DNA of 30,489 nucleotides from SZUA-1535 sp964594175 (GTDB lineage: Archaea; Aenigmatarchaeota; Aenigmatarchaeia; Aenigmatarchaeales; SZUA-1535), in assembly GCA_964594175.1 (NCBI GenBank), contig CAZQLM010000002.1:1-30489 (forward strand), written 5' to 3'. Both the position numbers and the translations under genes were made by a program. The notes beneath the pieces are model-generated. The model was not told where the DNA came from. It searched no databases and saw only the letters and a list, made by a program, of their open reading frames with translations. Shown piece after piece: positions 21,792 through 28,648 of the stretch (positions within the stretch are counted from its first letter, which is position 1; every line of letters starts with the position of its first letter).

Positions 21792-23056
21792 CACCTCACC
21801 AAGCTTTCATAAATTTCAAGTGTTTTTCTTACAGTTCTCTCTATTGTAAAGCACTTGAGCACACGTTCACGAGCGTTTTTTCCCCATTGTTTTGCTCTTT
21901 CTTCGTTTTCCAAACAAGCTTTAATTCCCCAGGCAATATCTTCTGGTGAAAACTGATTGACATGCACACCGCATTGCTTTTCACCGCTTGGTATAACCTG
22001 CTCCCTCAACCCGCTAACCCCTTGAGCTCCTACCACAACCGGCTTTTCCATTGCCATTGCTTCTGAGCAGACTATACCAAAAGGTTCAGCAAAAGAAGGA
22101 AAAACGCAAGCGTAAGCCAAAGCGTAATTCGCAAGCAGGTCTTGCGTACTTAAAAATTCAGAGACTATTGAAATTTTTTCGGTTAGTTTCAGTTCTCTTG
22201 CCAAAGCGAGTAAATGCTCGTATTCTTCTCCTTTCCCTATTATCACAAGCTTTGTTTCCGGAAATTCTTTCTGCACAAGAGCAAAAGCTTTGACGAGATT
22301 TTCAACCCCCTTTATTCTTGTTAATCTTCCTACGAAAAGAATAACTTTTTCGTTTTCCTTTATTCCGTGCCTTTCCTTCCATTTTTCCATAACATCTTTT
22401 TTCACATTCTTCGGAGAAAAAAGCTCTGCATCAACGCCGTTCCAAACAACCTCTATATTTCTCGGATAACCCAAACTGAGCAAGTGCTCTTTCATTGCAT
22501 AGGAAACTGTTATTATTTTATCAGCTTTTTCCGCCATTTTTCTTTCCAGACATTTTATCATTTGCGAAAGATTTGCTCTTAGCTCTTCTGTTGAGTGCAC
22601 GTGAAAAACTAATGGCAGCTCTGTATCATTTTTAATTATAATTCCTGCTACCGCAGAGAGCCAGTCATGCACGCAGACTATGTCGTATTTCTCCTGAAAA
22701 ATCAGACTGTTCACAAGCTTGCTTGCTGCAAGCACATTGTAAGAAAAAATATCGTTGAAAAGCTCAATAGCCTGGCCCCATTTTTTAAGCTCATCGGAAA
22801 TGCAATGCAAAGCTTCGCATGAATCGAAAATCATTGGACGGTGAACTTCCACACCTTGCATAAACTCGTGAGTGGGAAGCTCGCATACATGCCTGCGCTC
22901 ACAATAAGAGCAAACTTCTTTTCTTTTCGGATTCATTGTAAATACGCTTACTTTTTGTCCAAGACGAGCAAATTCTCGAGTAACGTCTCTTGCATAACTT
23001 CCAAGCCCTCCAACCAAACAAGGTGGATATTCCCAGACAAAAAAAGCTATGTGCAT
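21791..23056 (-). CDS. Family 4 glycosyltransferase (glycogen/starch synthase-like)
   Basis: A 421-aa GT-B glycosyltransferase. N-terminal MHIAFFVWEYPPCLVGGLGS with the glycine-rich acceptor loop, FHVHSTEE, donor-site VGRLTRIKGVENLV, and the EPFGIVCSEAMAMEKPVV signature carrying the two retaining-type glutamates. A four-cysteine insert (VCSYCERRHVC) near residue 70 is unusual and could bind a metal. Neighbouring glucose-6-phosphate isomerase suggests work in glucan or sugar metabolism, but a role in surface glycans is equally possible. It starts 32 bp after S14. Confidence 0.88.
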   Translation of the reverse strand: MHIAFFVWEYPPCLVGGLGSYARDVTREFARLGQKVSVFTMNPKRKEVCSYCERRHVCELPTHEFMQGVEVHRPMIFDSCEALHCISDELKKWGQAIELFNDIFSYNVLAASKLVNSLIFQEKYDIVCVHDWLSAVAGIIIKNDTELPLVFHVHSTEELRANLSQMIKCLERKMAEKADKIITVSYAMKEHLLSLGYPRNIEVVWNGVDAELFSPKNVKKDVMEKWKERHGIKENEKVILFVGRLTRIKGVENLVKAFALVQKEFPETKLVIIGKGEEYEHLLALARELKLTEKISIVSEFLSTQDLLANYALAYACVFPSFAEPFGIVCSEAMAMEKPVVVGAQGVSGLREQVIPSGEKQCGVHVNQFSPEDIAWGIKACLENEERAKQWGKNARERVLKCFTIERTVRKTLEIYESLVR

Positions 23057-23088
23057 GAGAAAAGTTAAATTCAGAAGTAAAAAAATTT

Positions 23089-23277
23089 TTACTGATACTT
23101 CTTAAATCCTATTTTTCTTGCAACTTCACGAAAACACTGGCGGCAATACATTAAACCGTATTTTTTTATTACTCCTCCGTATCTTCCGCAACGCCTGCAC
23201 ATGTAAAGAGCTTTGCCAGTAGTTCTTTTCTTTGGTTTTCCACCGAGAAACTGCTTCATTCTCTTTATTCTGCTCAT
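23089..23277 (-). CDS. rps14: 30S ribosomal protein S14 (zinc type)
   Basis: A 62-aa zinc-binding S14: CRRCGRYGGVIKKYGLMYCR, then QCFREVARKIGFKKYQ. Overlaps the L5 stop by 4 bp. In most archaea S8 and L6 come next; here the ribosomal series ends and a glycosyltransferase follows. Confidence 0.97.
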   Translation of the reverse strand: MSRIKRMKQFLGGKPKKRTTGKALYMCRRCGRYGGVIKKYGLMYCRQCFREVARKIGFKKYQ

Positions 23278-23795
23278 GCAATTTCCACCCCAAATACGCG
23301 TTTAACCCATTCTATTGCTTCTTCTTTTTTTATAAGATGATTTTTGCCAATTTTCATTTTTATTTTTTTCCGTTTTACTCTATACCCGGGCCTTTCAAGG
23401 GTTACGCAAACGTCCATTCCCAAAATCCCTATCTCCGGATCAAATTTTATTCCAGGAATATCAATGTATTCTTTTATTCCAAAGGAAAAGTTTCCGAGTT
23501 CATCGAAACAGGAAGCAGGAAGTTTATTGTCTATTGCGGCAAAAGCTCTTTTCAAAAAATCATATGCGTCACGTTTTCTCAACGTGACTTTTGCCCCTAT
23601 TGGTCTGTTTTTTGCCATTCCGAAAGTTGTTCGTTTATGCGTTTTCGTGATTACAGGTTTTTTTCCTGTGAGCTTTTCCAGAAGCTTTAAAGCACGCTCA
23701 AGTTTTTCTCCACCTTCTCCGCAACCAATATTCAAAGTAACCTTTTCTATTCTTATTTCACGCATAACGTGGCTTGCAAGATTTTCCTTACTCAT
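23274..23795 (-). CDS. rpl5: 50S ribosomal protein L5
   Basis: A 173-aa uL5: MREIRIEKVTLNIGCGEGGE, KKPVITKTHKRTTFGMAKNR, the late motif FGIKEYIDIPGIKFDPEIGI and VTLERPGYRVKRKK. It binds 5S rRNA at the central protuberance. Length is normal. Start overlaps the S4e stop by 8 bp. Confidence 0.97.
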   Translation of the reverse strand: MSKENLASHVMREIRIEKVTLNIGCGEGGEKLERALKLLEKLTGKKPVITKTHKRTTFGMAKNRPIGAKVTLRKRDAYDFLKRAFAAIDNKLPASCFDELGNFSFGIKEYIDIPGIKFDPEIGILGMDVCVTLERPGYRVKRKKIKMKIGKNHLIKKEEAIEWVKRVFGVEIA

Positions 23796-24474
23796 TTTCC
23801 TGCACCTTTATCGCTGGCTTGTCTTTACCAACAATTATTATGTTCTTGAAGGGTGCGTAAAATTCGGAACCGTTCTCTTTCAGCAAAACTCTATTTAGAT
23901 TCCAACCACGTTCTATTTTCGCAATCCTTCCGAGTTTTCCAGCATTCTTTCCTCGGAAAACAAAGCATAGCATGTTTTCTGCGAGAGGAAAGTGTTTTAC
24001 AATCTTCTGTTCTGGAAGTTCGAGAAGCAGAGAATCTTGCGTGTTGTAGGTATTTTCTCCCAGAATGTTTCTTCCGTCATGTAAGTTGAATTGTATTTTT
24101 CCTCCTTTAACCGCTCTTTTACCTATAATCTTGCATATCTTCAAATTTTTTTCTTTTTCATCAATTTCTGTAGCAAGAAGTTTTGTTCCCTTTGGCAAAA
24201 TTCTGAAAACTCTGCCCATATCTGGAATTTCAACAACGTCAAACACACCAACACCAAAACGATGATCCTTTATCACCCTTCCATCAACGAGAATCTTCCC
24301 CTGTTTAATAACTTTTTTTGCTTCTTTGAAAGTTTCCACAAAGCCAAGATAATCGCGAAGAAGTGTTGCAAGAGCTATTGAATGCTTCAGAGCATGAGGC
24401 CCGCGAGGAGCTACTGTATACTTTCCACGCTTTTTAGCCTTTGACAGCGGGTGTGCCAATCTTTTCAGCTTCAT
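23788..24474 (-). CDS. rps4e: 30S ribosomal protein S4e
   Basis: A 228-aa protein with the S4-like RNA-binding part (VKQGKILVDGRVIKDH-like IKQGKILVDGRVIKDHRFGV), the central S4e domain and a KOW motif (FRGKNAGKLGRIAKIE). The N-terminus LKRLAHPLSKAKKRGKYTVA is typical except that many homologues read PK at this place. Archaeal/eukaryotic only. Overlaps L24 by 4 bp. Confidence 0.97.
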   Translation of the reverse strand: MKLKRLAHPLSKAKKRGKYTVAPRGPHALKHSIALATLLRDYLGFVETFKEAKKVIKQGKILVDGRVIKDHRFGVGVFDVVEIPDMGRVFRILPKGTKLLATEIDEKEKNLKICKIIGKRAVKGGKIQFNLHDGRNILGENTYNTQDSLLLELPEQKIVKHFPLAENMLCFVFRGKNAGKLGRIAKIERGWNLNRVLLKENGSEFYAPFKNIIIVGKDKPAIKVQENE

Positions 24475-24860
24475 GCAGCAGCACCTTTCACAGCTTTTGC
24501 ACGTTCTACTATTTTTACACGTTTCTTATCGCTCATATTAGCATTTATTATCATAACGTTCGAAGGGTGAATAGGCACATGCACCTCTTCTCCTGTGCTT
24601 TTCTTTCTCGTTATACCCTCTACATGAATCCTTAATTTTTTTAGGTCAACTTTTACAACCTTTCCTGTTCTTCCTTTAAACTCACCGCGCATTATTTTTA
24701 CCTCATCACCCTTTCTCACTGGCACGGAACGTTTGCCAAATTTTTCACGAAGCTCCTTACTTAAATGTGCGCTTACAAGCTTTTGTCTTTTATGAAAAGG
24801 CGCTTCGTAAAGAGCTTTTCTCTGCTTTCTCGGTTTTTTCGAGCTTTCTTTACCATTCAT
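24471..24860 (-). CDS. rpl24: 50S ribosomal protein L24
   Basis: A 129-aa uL24 with the KOW motif VRKGDEVKIMRGEFKGRTGK and archaeal extension VPIHPSNVMIINANMSDKKR. The N-terminal KQRKALYEAPFHKRQKLVSA is the usual archaeal L26e-like start. An assembly initiator of the large subunit. Confidence 0.97.
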   Translation of the reverse strand: MNGKESSKKPRKQRKALYEAPFHKRQKLVSAHLSKELREKFGKRSVPVRKGDEVKIMRGEFKGRTGKVVKVDLKKLRIHVEGITRKKSTGEEVHVPIHPSNVMIINANMSDKKRVKIVERAKAVKGAAA

Positions 24861-24887
24861 TTATGCGCACCTTTAGATTTTTTCTTT

Positions 24888-25286
24888 TTACACAACTATC
24901 GTTGCGACTTTTCCAAGAGCAGGAAATCTTTCTATAACTTCCTTTGCTACAGGTCCCTTAATTTCGCTTCCTCTTGGTTCGAGTTTATCGGTGATAAGTA
25001 CAGCTGCATTATCTTCAAATTTTATTCGCATGCCGTCTGCCCTGCGATACTCTTTTTTCTGCCTTATAATTACTGCTTTAACAACCTGCTTTCTGAGTTT
25101 TGGCTCACCTTTTTTTACAGAGCAGTAGACTATATCTCCTATTCCAGCTTTTGGATAACGCCTTCGCACACCTTTATAACCGCGAACAGCTATAATTTGT
25201 AAAAGTTTTGCTCCTGTGTTATCCGCACACTTAACATAACTTCCGACGTTCAGAGCTTTCGTAACTCTCGAACCTATGCCCTTCAT
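24888..25286 (-). CDS. rpl14: 50S ribosomal protein L14
   Basis: A 132-aa uL14: MKGIGSRVTKALNVGSYVKC, ADNTGAKLLQIIAVRGYKGV, the late motif FEDNAAVLITDKLEPRGSEI. I start at the ATG at 25286 behind AGGTG with 7-nt spacing; a GTG three codons upstream is unlikely. Intersubunit-bridge protein. Confidence 0.97.
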   Translation of the reverse strand: MKGIGSRVTKALNVGSYVKCADNTGAKLLQIIAVRGYKGVRRRYPKAGIGDIVYCSVKKGEPKLRKQVVKAVIIRQKKEYRRADGMRIKFEDNAAVLITDKLEPRGSEIKGPVAKEVIERFPALGKVATIVV

Positions 25287-25313
25287 AGTCAGCACCTATG
25301 AAATTTTTTAAAT

Positions 25314-25649
25314 TTATTTTTCTCCGCGCTTAAGTATTTCGATTATAACAAAAGATTTTGTCTTGGAAAGAGGTCTACATTCCATGATTTTAACTATATC
25401 ACCTTCCCTTGCGTGAATGCACTCAGGATTATAAGCCGCAACTTTTGTTTTTCTTCTCTCGTAACGCTCGTATTTTGGTACAAAATGCATATAATCCCAT
25501 TGTACTATGGCTGTTTTGTGGGCTTTTGCACTAACCACTTTACCTACAAACATTCTTCCGCGCACTGGTAAAGAGCCGTGCCATGGGCATTTGGGGTCAT
25601 TACAAGTTCTTTCAGGCGCTTTTGCAGGAACTCCGATATTCCTTACCAT
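25314..25649 (-). CDS. rps17: 30S ribosomal protein S17
   Basis: A 111-aa uS17 with the archaeal N-terminal extension (APERTCNDPKCPWHGSLPVR), the core GRMFVGKVVSAKAHKTAIVQ and HAREGDIVKIMECRPLSKTK. Overlaps the Rpp29 gene by 7 bp, the usual archaeal order Rpp29-S17-L14. Confidence 0.97.
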   Translation of the reverse strand: MVRNIGVPAKAPERTCNDPKCPWHGSLPVRGRMFVGKVVSAKAHKTAIVQWDYMHFVPKYERYERRKTKVAAYNPECIHAREGDIVKIMECRPLSKTKSFVIIEILKRGEK

Positions 25650-25924
25650 CTTCTCACCTTCATTTTTATCCTTTCTTCGGGACGTTTTGCTATGAGCTTG
25701 CCATCGACCAGCACTTTTTCTCCTGAAGGAAGCGTGAAAATGAATTTACAATCTTTTTTTAAAACCTTTTTTATGCCCTTTTCGGTTTCTATCCAAAGCA
25801 TATTTTTTGTTTCGTTTACGACCATTCCTTTAAGTCCGATTTGTGTTTTATTCTTTGAATCCTTAACCTCAACATTCAAACCTATTAATTCGTGACGCAC
25901 AATGTTTTTTGGTGTTATGGACAT
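25643..25924 (-). CDS. rnp1: Ribonuclease P protein component 1 (Rpp29)
   Basis: A 93-aa Sm-like-fold protein: ITPKNIVRHELIGLNVEVKD, KGMVVNETKNMLWIETEKG and LVDGKLIAKRPEERIK. It binds the specificity region of RNase P RNA and helps 5' maturation of tRNA precursors. Length and place, between aIF1 and S17, are standard for archaea. Confidence 0.95.
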   Translation of the reverse strand: MSITPKNIVRHELIGLNVEVKDSKNKTQIGLKGMVVNETKNMLWIETEKGIKKVLKKDCKFIFTLPSGEKVLVDGKLIAKRPEERIKMKVRRW

Positions 25925-25941
25925 GTGATCACTGGCTTAGC

Positions 25942-26250
25942 CTATACTATAACCTCTATCTGCTCTTCGTTAAACCCGAATTCTGAGGAAAGGAGCTTTT
26001 TAATCTTTTCTCTGTGATCCCCCTGCAATTCAAGCTTACCATCTTTATATGTTCCGCCACATGCCAATTTTTTCTTGAGTTTTCTCAGTATTTCCTCGGG
26101 ATTCATATCCTTTGAAATACCTTCTATTACCGTCATATTTTTTCTGTAACGCTTTCTTTCAAGGTAAATTTTTATTTTTGCAGACTCTCGCTCTATAGCC
26201 TCGCATACGCATAGCTCTTTTGGCAGACCGCATTTCTTACATACTTCTAT
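25942..26250 (-). CDS. Translation initiation factor aIF1 (SUI1), apparent AUA start
   Basis: A 102-aa SUI1 protein if begun at ATA (26250-26248). The first residues would be (M)EVCKKCGLPKELCVCE, exactly the usual zinc-binding N-terminus of archaeal aIF1. The core TVIEGISKDMNPEEILRKLK and CGGTYKDGKLELQGDH follow. A perfect GGAGGTGA Shine-Dalgarno lies 6 nt before the ATA. In this frame a TGA sits three codons upstream of the ATA, and there is no ATG, GTG or TTG until the ATG at 26136, which would cut the protein to 64 aa. aIF1 enforces start-codon selection on the small subunit. Its ATA overlaps the L29 stop (ATAG). Confidence 0.88.
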   Translation of the reverse strand: MEVCKKCGLPKELCVCEAIERESAKIKIYLERKRYRKNMTVIEGISKDMNPEEILRKLKKKLACGGTYKDGKLELQGDHREKIKKLLSSEFGFNEEQIEVIV

Positions 26251-26465
26251 TTCTTTTCACCTCCCGAGGAAATTTTTCTAAAGTTTAACTCGGTAAGTAT
26301 TCTTGCAACGGTTTTTCTAAGCTCACGAAAGCGCCCAGGATTTATACTTCCGCCTACCTTTCTCTGTGCATTAAGTTTCATTATTTCGAGTCGAAAATCT
26401 GCTAGTTTTTTCTTGAGTTCTTCTTCTCCCATTCTTCTGATTTCACTTTTCCTAAGTATGGCCAT
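26247..26465 (-). CDS. rpl29: 50S ribosomal protein L29
   Basis: A 72-aa uL29: MAILRKSEIRRMGEEELKKK, LADFRLEIMKLNAQRKVGGS, PGRFRELRKTVARILTELN. Start at 26465 behind GGGAG with 5-nt spacing; an ATG six codons earlier is less likely. It is the first gene of this ribosomal run. Its usual upstream partners L22 and S3 are missing; a divergent tRNA-Thr gene lies there instead. The last codons carry the aIF1 Shine-Dalgarno. Confidence 0.95.
   Translation of the reverse strand: MAILRKSEIRRMGEEELKKKLADFRLEIMKLNAQRKVGGSINPGRFRELRKTVARILTELNFRKISSGGEKK
26257..26264 (-). promoter_or_regulatory. Shine-Dalgarno that fixes the aIF1 start at AUA
   Basis: GGAGGTGA on the minus strand is fully complementary to the 3' end of archaeal 16S rRNA and sits 6 nt before the ATA codon. 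It lies inside the last codons of L29, so aIF1 is translated by re-initiation or coupling. Confidence 0.75.
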
Positions 26466-26510
26466 TTTTACTCCCTTTTTCAAAAACCTTAATGTGTTTT
26501 ACCAACAAAC

Positions 26511-26520
26511 TTATTTAAAT
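26511..26520 (+). promoter_or_regulatory. TATA box of tRNA-Thr
   Basis: TTATTTAAAT is centred about 26 bp before the tRNA 5' end at 26542, the expected archaeal distance. Confidence 0.5.
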
Positions 26521-26541
26521 CTTTTGTGAAAAACATTTTAA

Positions 26542-26651
26542 GCCCCGGTAGCTCAGCTGGCAGAGCGCTTCACTGGTAATGAAGAGGTCACGGGTTCGAA
26601 ATCCACAGCAATACTAACACTTTCTTTACAGGATTCCCGTCCGGGGCTCCA
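26542..26651 (+). tRNA. tRNA-Thr(GGT), interrupted in the T-loop by about 34 nt, CCA encoded
   Basis: Exon 1 (26542-26600): acceptor GCCCCGG, TA, D-arm GCTCAGCTGGCAGAGC, anticodon arm CTTCA-CTGGTAA-TGAAG (anticodon GGT), variable AGGTC, T-stem ACGGG, TTCGAA. Exon 2 (26635-26651): T, CCCGT, CCGGGGC, T73, CCA. Joined they give perfect acceptor, anticodon and T stems. Unspliced, the T-loop would be about 41 nt long. The break falls at the same place (58/59 or 59/60) as in the tRNA-Gly gene of this window. It reads ACC/ACU codons. CCA is encoded. Confidence 0.92.
26601..26634 (+). other. T-loop intron of tRNA-Thr
   Basis: A 34-nt insertion between T-loop positions 59 and 60; a shift of one base (26600-26633) gives an equally good T-loop. 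Its ends are complementary (ATCC at 26601-26604, GGAT at 26631-26634), which would close it into a stem next to the T-stem. Apart from this it is AC/T-rich and unstructured. A canonical bulge-helix-bulge was not evident by eye. Confidence 0.8.
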
Positions 26652-26745
26652 AAACAAAACATGTAATTCCCGCCGTGTTGCTGTTCTCGTGAGGAGCATG
26701 GATGCGCAATTATAACAAGAAAAAAATATATATTTGAGAGCATAA

Positions 26746-26757
26746 AAATTTAAATAT
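26746..26757 (+). promoter_or_regulatory. TATA box of the sulfur-transfer cluster
   Basis: AAATTTAAATAT is about 27 bp before the tusA ATG, implying a leaderless mRNA. The rest of the gap from the tRNA (26652-26745) has a less AT-rich stretch near 26668-26708 without any feature I can name. Confidence 0.5.
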
Positions 26758-26777
26758 GGAGATTTTCTTTTATTTTC

Positions 26778-26990
26778 ATGCCTACTCTTGACGTTCGCGG
26801 GAAAGTCTGTCCTTACCCAGTAATTGCGGCTCTGGAAGGTTTGCACTCATTAAGCACAGGAAAAGCTCTGGAAATTCTTACGGATGAGCCTCTTGCACTG
26901 AGAAGCGTTCCAGAAGAAGCTAAAAGGCTAGGTCTTTCCACCGAAATCCAGAAAGTTGAAAATGGATGGAAAATAATCATAAAAAAGTGA
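26778..26990 (+). CDS. tusA: TusA/SirA-family sulfur carrier protein
   Basis: A 70-aa TusA fold: MPTLDVRGKVCPYPVIAALE with the persulfide-carrying Cys11 in CPxPV, then GKALEILTDEPLALRSVPEE and the final strand GWKIIIKK. TusA proteins pass sulfane sulfur, for example to tRNA thiolation or molybdenum-cofactor pathways. Just downstream are two halves of a YeeE/YedE transporter, a common pairing in which the transporter imports thiosulfate and TusA receives sulfur. Confidence 0.93.
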   Translation: MPTLDVRGKVCPYPVIAALEGLHSLSTGKALEILTDEPLALRSVPEEAKRLGLSTEIQKVENGWKIIIKK

Positions 26991-26995
26991 TTCAT

Positions 26996-27418
26996 ATGTC
27001 AAGGTTTGATATCCTCACAAAGGTTTGGGCAGGTGCTCTTGCATTCGCCATAGTTAATGTGCTCATGTATCTTACAATTGGAAGATTTTGGATCGGTGGA
27101 AGCAGCTTTTTGCCTCTTATAGGGTCAAAAGTTGATAAGTTTCTTTTCGCTCTCATAGTGAATTTTGGAATAATTACAGGAGCATTTATCTCTGCTGTTC
27201 TTAGTAAAGAGTTTTTCATAAGAAAACCATCAAAGGATATAGTAATTCGCGCAATAATAGGAGGGATACTAATGGGTATTGGTATTACGCTCGCTCCTGG
27301 AACATGTTCAACACCATTTATGACAGGTATGCCAATGCTTAGTGCAAACTCATTCCTTTCGGCATTAGGGATAGTAATCGGCGCATATATAGGATACAAA
27401 ATGGTGGGTAGAAAATGA
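26996..27418 (+). CDS. YeeE/YedE sulfur transporter, first half
   Basis: A 140-aa membrane protein with four predicted helices (for example VWAGALAFAIVNVLMYL, FALIVNFGIITGAFISAVL) and the half-transporter motif GITLAPGTCSTPFMTGM with a conserved cysteine. In bacterial YeeE (TsuA) paired cysteines relay thiosulfate through the membrane, and the two halves are one chain; here they are two proteins. The ATG at 26996 follows the tusA stop by 5 bp. It overlaps the next gene by 4 bp (ATGA). Confidence 0.88.
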   Translation: MSRFDILTKVWAGALAFAIVNVLMYLTIGRFWIGGSSFLPLIGSKVDKFLFALIVNFGIITGAFISAVLSKEFFIRKPSKDIVIRAIIGGILMGIGITLAPGTCSTPFMTGMPMLSANSFLSALGIVIGAYIGYKMVGRK

Positions 27419-27927
27419 CAGATCCAGTATTGTTAGTAGCTGGGTTTTTGTTTGGTATCGTTTTCGGGATAATTTTGCAAAGAATGAGCTTCTGCATTTC
27501 CACAGATCTTGCGCAGGCTTTTATTGGAAATTACAAAAGAATTTTAACGTGGTTTGCAATAGTTTTTATTGTTTCAAGTTTCGGATTCACACTGCTCGGT
27601 CCAAAGGTTGTTGGAGAAATGAGAGGCTTCGGATTTTATAACGTCCTTGCAGGAATAATTTTCGGGATAGGAATAATATTTTCTGGTGGATGTGTGCTTG
27701 GAACATTAAGAAGAATGGGAGAAGGATTCCTGCATTCCTGGATAGTTTTCTTTAGCTGGCTTGGAGGAATGGCTCTGGTTGTATATGGAATTGATAAAAT
27801 CCTTGGAAGTACATATTATAGAACAAAGATTCTCCTTCCAGATCTGCTAGGAGTGGATAAATGGATAGTGTATGGAGTAATAGCAATTATTTTAGGTATT
27901 TCTCTGTGGTATGTGAATAGAAAATAG
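27415..27927 (+). CDS. YeeE/YedE sulfur transporter, second half
   Basis: A 170-aa membrane protein with about five helices. Motifs: FGIILQRMSFCISTDLAQAF near the N-terminus and FSGGCVLGTLRRMGEGFLHS, the typical YeeE/YedE GGCxLGxxxRxGEG signature. With the first half it would form the complete sulfur-compound channel. The long periplasmic-side loop STYYRTKILLPDLLG is normal for the family. Confidence 0.9.
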   Translation: MTDPVLLVAGFLFGIVFGIILQRMSFCISTDLAQAFIGNYKRILTWFAIVFIVSSFGFTLLGPKVVGEMRGFGFYNVLAGIIFGIGIIFSGGCVLGTLRRMGEGFLHSWIVFFSWLGGMALVVYGIDKILGSTYYRTKILLPDLLGVDKWIVYGVIAIILGISLWYVNRK

Positions 27928-27953
27928 ATAACGAGATTTTTGGGAGGTTGAAA

Positions 27954-28211
27954 ATGGGTATTATATACAGGTGGGCAGGGTTTCTAGACCTTATTTCAAT
28001 AATTTCAATTCTCCTAGGAAATCTTTTCATTCCAGCTGTGTATCTTTTAATAAAGGGTATAATTTTTCTGATTTTCGTATCAAGAAAGTGTTTCATAAGT
28101 ATGCTCGATACGCTTTTTGCCATTCTCTTGTTTTTTTCAGGATTTTCAAACGTTCTCGTTTTCCCCCTTCTGATGTATCTTTCCGTGAAGGTATTTCTAG
28201 CATTTTTCTAA
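27954..28211 (+). CDS. Small membrane protein behind the YeeE/YedE genes, unknown function
   Basis: An 85-aa protein, almost wholly hydrophobic, with three to four helices (LDLISIISILLGNLFIPAVY, IKGIIFLIFVSRKCF, TLFAILLFFSGFSNVLVF). The start ATG is fixed by a GGGAGG Shine-Dalgarno; a TTG two codons earlier lies within that spacing. It is 26 bp after the transporter gene and in the same direction, so it may be a further part of the sulfur cluster. I recognise no family. Its end overlaps the convergent nuclease gene by 4 bp. Confidence 0.7.
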   Translation: MGIIYRWAGFLDLISIISILLGNLFIPAVYLLIKGIIFLIFVSRKCFISMLDTLFAILLFFSGFSNVLVFPLLMYLSVKVFLAFF

Positions 28212-28648
28212 TATTTCAAAAAATACATCTCTTCTCTTAGAAAATTGTTTAGTTTGAAAATCGGAATAAAAATCACATCATCGATTTCTAGAATTCCAGA
28301 CTCTAAAAGAGTTACAACTATAGGGATTATCCTGCGTTCTTTCATATTTTCGAGCTCCTTGCATTTTTCCTTATGAATTCTCGCCACTTCTTTGAGTCTT
28401 GCTACGTATTGCGATTTCCCGCTCCATTTTTTGCATTCAACAGCAAAAGCAATAGCTTCTTTTTCTGCAAGCACATCTATTTCACGTTTGCTTTTCAGTC
28501 GTAAATGAAGCTGCGTATCGTATCCATGAATTTCAAAAATCCAAGCAACAAATTTTTCAAAACTCTGCCATTTTTCTTTTTTTAAGATTTTCTCTAACTC
28601 TTCACCTTTTTCAATTCTTTCATGAACCATTTCAACTTTAAATTCCAT
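28208..28648 (-). CDS. Restriction-endonuclease-like (Mrr-type PD-(D/E)xK) nuclease
   Basis: A 146-aa protein. After a charged N-terminal helix comes the Mrr-like core: WQSFEKFVAWIFEIHGYDTQ (Glu31), KREIDVLAEKE (Asp58) and AVECKKW (Glu71, Lys73), the catalytic D...ExK set. The family has archaeal Holliday-junction-resolvase-like and type IV restriction members. No methylase or helicase is adjacent, so it is a stand-alone enzyme, perhaps for repair or defence. It sits at the edge of the toxin-antitoxin array. Confidence 0.82.
   Translation of the reverse strand: MEFKVEMVHERIEKGEELEKILKKEKWQSFEKFVAWIFEIHGYDTQLHLRLKSKREIDVLAEKEAIAFAVECKKWSGKSQYVARLKEVARIHKEKCKELENMKERRIIPIVVTLLESGILEIDDVIFIPIFKLNNFLREEMYFLKY

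Noticed and set aside
26136..26138. ATG as the aIF1 start (64-aa protein)
   Set aside because: It has no ribosome-binding site, would remove the conserved CKKC...CVC module, and would leave about 110 bp of conserved coding sequence and a perfect Shine-Dalgarno unexplained.
26652..26745. Possible small RNA gene between tRNA-Thr and tusA
   Set aside because: The stretch near 26668-26708 is less AT-rich, but no C/D box motifs, tRNA arms or strong hairpin could be shown.
26553..26846. 97-aa minus-strand ORF over tRNA-Thr
   Set aside because: It is antisense to the tRNA and runs into tusA; composition is not protein-like.
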